A stretch of 14,996 nt of DNA from an uncultured Clostridia bacterium (GTDB lineage: Bacteria; Bacillota; Clostridia; Oscillospirales; Ruminococcaceae): contig CANQOJ010000039.1 of NCBI GenBank assembly GCA_947625455.1, positions 1 to 14,996 on the forward strand, in the 5' to 3' direction. Positions 12,647-14,996 of the stretch are shown here, one piece after another; position 1 is the first letter of the stretch, and every line of letters begins with the position of its first letter. A program made the position numbers and the translations under genes. The notes under the pieces were generated by a model. That model was not told the origin of the DNA, did no database searches, and was given only the letters and a program-made list of their open reading frames with translations.

Positions 12647-12796
12647 TTATAATTCGGAAGTACACAATGGTAAAAGCAACAATTCAAAATAGCCCATACT
12701 GCATGGAAAGTTCTGTGTCCCCTGTTCGAATTGAATGTTTATGTTTTCTTTCACTAAAAAATTAAGGAAATAAATCAAGAGTTGCCTTGTATCCAT
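12647..12796 (-). CDS. Possible small protein or gene remnant, 49 residues
   Basis: The minus strand encodes MDTRQLLIYFLNFLVKENIN, IQFEQGTQNFPCSMGYFELL and LLPLCTSEL. The frame stays open upstream (IANIYVEWLIIDFRND) back to about 12840 without another good start. The composition looks protein-like, and a weak AGGA precedes the ATG. It could be the 3' end of a decayed gene or chance. I do not recognise it. Confidence 0.22.
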   Translation of the reverse strand: MDTRQLLIYFLNFLVKENINIQFEQGTQNFPCSMGYFELLLLPLCTSEL

Positions 12797-12837
12797 ATCA
12801 TTCCTAAAATCTATTATTAACCATTCAACATAGATAT

Positions 12838-12866
12838 TTGCTATTTTGATTTAATGGTGCTATAAT
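12838..12866 (+). promoter_or_regulatory. Promoter of the amidase/ligase operon
   Basis: TTGCTA (12838-12843), 17 bp, TATAAT (12861-12866), preceded by TGC (extended -10). It lies 32 bp before the start codon. Confidence 0.7.
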
Positions 12867-12897
12867 AAAAACAAGAAGATAAACAGGAGGAAATTGT

Positions 12898-14007
12898 ATG
12901 AAAAATGTTTTGATGTGTTTTGCAGTCATTTTGATACTTCTTTTTTCAGCAGGCTGCAATAACAGCACGAGTTCGGATAACTATAAGCAGGACAGTAATT
13001 ATGCAGACAGCAAGACATCTCAAAGCGAAAATATGGAAGATTTTATTATTCCTGTGTCCAACATTACTGAACTTGAAAGCGGTTTATCAACTGTAAGATT
13101 TGACGGGGACTACGCTTTTGACCTCTTTTTGAAACAAGGGGGCGAGGCAACTGATCAAGATGTATTTCGTTTTATAAGTCAGTCGCTTATAGGCACAAAT
13201 ACAGACCTGCGAATGCAGGCAGAGGGGTTCGGGTGCAGTACGATTTCCATAAAAAATACAGACGGCGGATATTTATTCGGACGAAACTTTGACTGGCAGA
13301 ATTGCGATGCGCTTATTGTTGCTTCTTATCCGAAAGATGGGTATTCCTCTGTTTCTACCGTAAATCTCGGATTTATAAAGCAAGGGGCAGGCTTTGCCTC
13401 ATCAATGATGACCGATGAAATTCTAACTGTTGCGGCATTATATGCCCCATTAGACGGCATGAATGAAAAAGGACTTTGTGTGTCCGTCAATATGATAGAA
13501 GATAACGCGACTATCGGTCAGAACACGGACAAAGCGGATATTACAACAACGACAGCAATCCGGCTGCTGCTCGATAAGGCTGCAACTACCGACGAGGCGT
13601 TGGAACTGCTAAGGCAATATGATCTTCACGCTTCCATGAATTTTATGGTTCACTTTGCTATTGCCGACAGCAATGGCAAGAGCGTGGCAGTTGAATACAT
13701 CAACAATGAAATGGTCGTGACAAATACTCAAATTTTAACAAATTTCTATCTTGCGGATGGTGAGAAGCAAGGAATTGGAACTTCGCAATCGCACGAAAGA
13801 TTTGATATATTAAACGATGCAATTTCAAATCATCGGAGCATGAATAAAGAAGAAGTAAAAGACACATTGGACAGCGTGAGCAAGGATAATTTCAACGAAT
13901 TTGAATCGACCGAATGGAGCGTCGTTTTTGACCAGCCGGATTTGACGGCGACATATTACCATAGAGAAAACTACAGGACTGCATATGCGCTTAAAATAGA
14001 TAAATAG
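12898..14007 (+). CDS. Lipoprotein Ntn-hydrolase, choloylglycine hydrolase-like (linear amide C-N hydrolase)
   Basis: A 369-residue lipoprotein. Residues 1-20 form a lipoprotein signal (LFSAGC, lipidated Cys20), followed by a flexible linker and a hydrolase domain of the penicillin V acylase/bile salt hydrolase superfamily, which cleaves linear amides with an N-terminal cysteine released by self-processing. The predicted nucleophile is Cys113 in GFGCST; the supporting residues follow in family order: Arg129 and Asp132 in GRNFDW, Asn198 in NEKGLCVSVNMI, Asn282 in LTNFYL and Arg301 in SHERFD. Unlike cytoplasmic bile salt hydrolases this one faces outside, anchored to the membrane. GGAGG lies 7 nt before the ATG. 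It is followed 17 nt later by an adenylate-forming enzyme. Substrate not predictable; bile salts, N-acyl amino acids, N-acyl homoserine lactones or lipid amides are all possible. Confidence 0.85.
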   Translation: MKNVLMCFAVILILLFSAGCNNSTSSDNYKQDSNYADSKTSQSENMEDFIIPVSNITELESGLSTVRFDGDYAFDLFLKQGGEATDQDVFRFISQSLIGTNTDLRMQAEGFGCSTISIKNTDGGYLFGRNFDWQNCDALIVASYPKDGYSSVSTVNLGFIKQGAGFASSMMTDEILTVAALYAPLDGMNEKGLCVSVNMIEDNATIGQNTDKADITTTTAIRLLLDKAATTDEALELLRQYDLHASMNFMVHFAIADSNGKSVAVEYINNEMVVTNTQILTNFYLADGEKQGIGTSQSHERFDILNDAISNHRSMNKEEVKDTLDSVSKDNFNEFESTEWSVVFDQPDLTATYYHRENYRTAYALKIDK

Positions 14008-14024
14008 CAAAGGAGGGATAACAT

Positions 14025-14996
14025 ATGAACTATCTGCGATTGCTGTGCAAGCTTTACCGCAAAAAGCAGATGATGAAAAAATCGAAAGAACAGGTGCATA
14101 CCCTTCAAGAAAATAAACTCCGAAAATTGCTCTTGTATGCCTACGAACATTCAGCCTATTACAGAGAAACATTTGAAACGGCAGGAATCACGGCAAATCA
14201 GATAAACACCGCGCCTTTAGAGCAGTTTCCAACCCTCAATAAAGAACTGCTTATGGAACATTACGATGAGATAGTGACTGACACAAATGTCAAGCAAAGT
14301 GAACTGCGCAGCTTTGGGGAAAAGTCATCAGACAGCATGGACCGATATCTCGGAAAGTACCACGTTGTTCATTCATCAGGCAGCACCGGAGTACCAAGAT
14401 ATTTTCTGTATGACGAACAGGCATGGGAAGAAGTAATCATCAGCGTAGTATGCGGTGCATTATGGGAACTCTCTTTTCGGGATATTCTGAAACTGCTTGC
14501 AAAAAAACCGCGAATTCTCTATATTGCAGCAACGAACGGACGCTACGGAGGTGCTATGGCGGTTCATGACGGCATTCGGGGTATTAGGGCAGAGCAGCGT
14601 TTTCTGGATATTGACACACCGCTCTCAAAATGGCTTGAAACCGTACAGGAATTTCAACCCAATATTATTATCGGTTATCCGTCCGCCATTAAAATTTTTG
14701 CGGAACTTGTAGAAACGGAGAAAGCAGCCGATAAAATTGAACGTGTTGTTACTTGCGGAGAACCTCTCACTCCGGGAATGAGGCACCGTTTTGAAACTGT
14801 TTTTCGCTCACCCGTAATAAATTACTATGGCGCAAGCGAATCCCTTGCCCTCGGAGTTGAAGATAACGCGTCAGACGGTATGATACTATTTGACGATATG
14901 AATATTATTGAACTGTTGGACGGCGAGATGTATATCACTTGCCTTTACAATTATGCCCAGCCTCTGATTCGTTATCATATTACTGATAAATTGATA
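14025..14996 (+). CDS. PaaK/CapK-like adenylate-forming enzyme (3' end beyond window)
   Basis: The first 324 residues of an acyl-adenylating enzyme of the phenylacetate-CoA ligase/CapK group; the frame is open to the window edge. The P-loop VHSSGSTGVPRYF (about 115-127), TCGEPLTPGM (243-252), the adenine-binding YYGASE (267-272) and RYHITDKL (316-323) are in the usual order. The N-terminal KLRKLLLYAYEHSAYYRETF is typical of CapK/PaaK proteins. AAAGGAGGGA lies 6 nt before the ATG. It activates a carboxylate as an acyl-AMP, possibly passing it to CoA or another acceptor. With the amide hydrolase it forms a two-gene operon that could release and then activate, or make and then trim, an acyl group. 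No acyl-carrier protein is visible. Confidence 0.85.
   Translation, partial: MNYLRLLCKLYRKKQMMKKSKEQVHTLQENKLRKLLLYAYEHSAYYRETFETAGITANQINTAPLEQFPTLNKELLMEHYDEIVTDTNVKQSELRSFGEKSSDSMDRYLGKYHVVHSSGSTGVPRYFLYDEQAWEEVIISVVCGALWELSFRDILKLLAKKPRILYIAATNGRYGGAMAVHDGIRGIRAEQRFLDIDTPLSKWLETVQEFQPNIIIGYPSAIKIFAELVETEKAADKIERVVTCGEPLTPGMRHRFETVFRSPVINYYGASESLALGVEDNASDGMILFDDMNIIELLDGEMYITCLYNYAQPLIRYHITDKLI

Larger units (their letters stand above)
12083..12897. other. 815-bp gene-poor region dense in promoters and hairpins
   Basis: No ordinary gene is seen. The first 510 bp hold a consensus promoter, two candidate small RNAs, a 20-nt direct repeat and a series of hairpins at 12196-12229, 12280-12309, 12326-12356, 12365-12398 and 12536-12588. 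The rest is AT-rich, with one weak minus-strand reading frame and the promoter of the next operon. It probably includes the junction between the recombinase element and the following operon, but I could not identify a matching att pair. Confidence 0.6.

Noticed and set aside
12728..12748. GTTCGAAT resembling a tRNA T-loop, possible tRNA 3' end or att site
   Set aside because: The flanking bases do not form a T-stem, there is no acceptor stem or CCA, and no D or anticodon arm lies upstream.
1..14996. CRISPR arrays or retron/DGR elements
   Set aside because: No regularly spaced repeats and no cas, reverse transcriptase or template/variable repeat pair are present.

Overview
The window looks like the accessory genome of a low-to-moderate GC Gram-positive anaerobe of the class Clostridia, probably a gut or rumen Oscillospiraceae/Ruminococcus-type organism. 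This is inferred from strong AGGAGG-type ribosome sites, TTG starts, extended -10 promoters, an ECF sigma/DUF4367 pair, a SHOCT plus three-serine-recombinase cluster and clostridial-style lipoproteins. It reads as a mosaic of mobile-element pieces rather than core chromosome.

Layout. 1-288: 3' end of a VirD4/TraG-like conjugative coupling protein. 480-4780: an envelope/secretion locus with an ECF sigma factor, an overlapping membrane DUF4367 protein (probable anti-sigma), a small secreted protein, the decayed remnant of a second copy of it, a secreted C39-like cysteine peptidase, a lipoprotein, and an ABC-transporter ATPase gene destroyed by a frameshift in Walker A and a large internal deletion. 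4843-7410: a phage-like control module with an Xre repressor, a divergent tyrosine recombinase, and a ~595-nt highly structured, apparently non-coding RNA with its own promoter and intrinsic terminator. Two pairs of the same 17-bp palindrome, one before the repressor and one before the RNA, have identical internal spacing and identical distance to an extended -10 box, so the repressor probably controls both. 7485-12082: an operon of a SHOCT microprotein, three serine recombinases (the middle one without a catalytic domain), and two ribbon-helix-helix-like proteins. 12083-12897: no convincing gene but dense regulatory structure, including a consensus sigma-A promoter, two candidate small RNAs, a 20-nt repeat and a run of five hairpins, at least four of them terminator-like. 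12898-end: an operon of a lipoprotein Ntn-hydrolase of the choloylglycine hydrolase type and a PaaK/CapK-like adenylate-forming enzyme that runs off the window.

The strongest candidate for something undescribed is 4843-7410: repressor, integrase and large RNA with shared operators, where the RNA, not a protein, appears to be the main rightward product released when repression fails. It resembles in size and setting the large ornate phage-associated RNAs (ROOL, GOLLD), but I cannot assign a family from the sequence alone.
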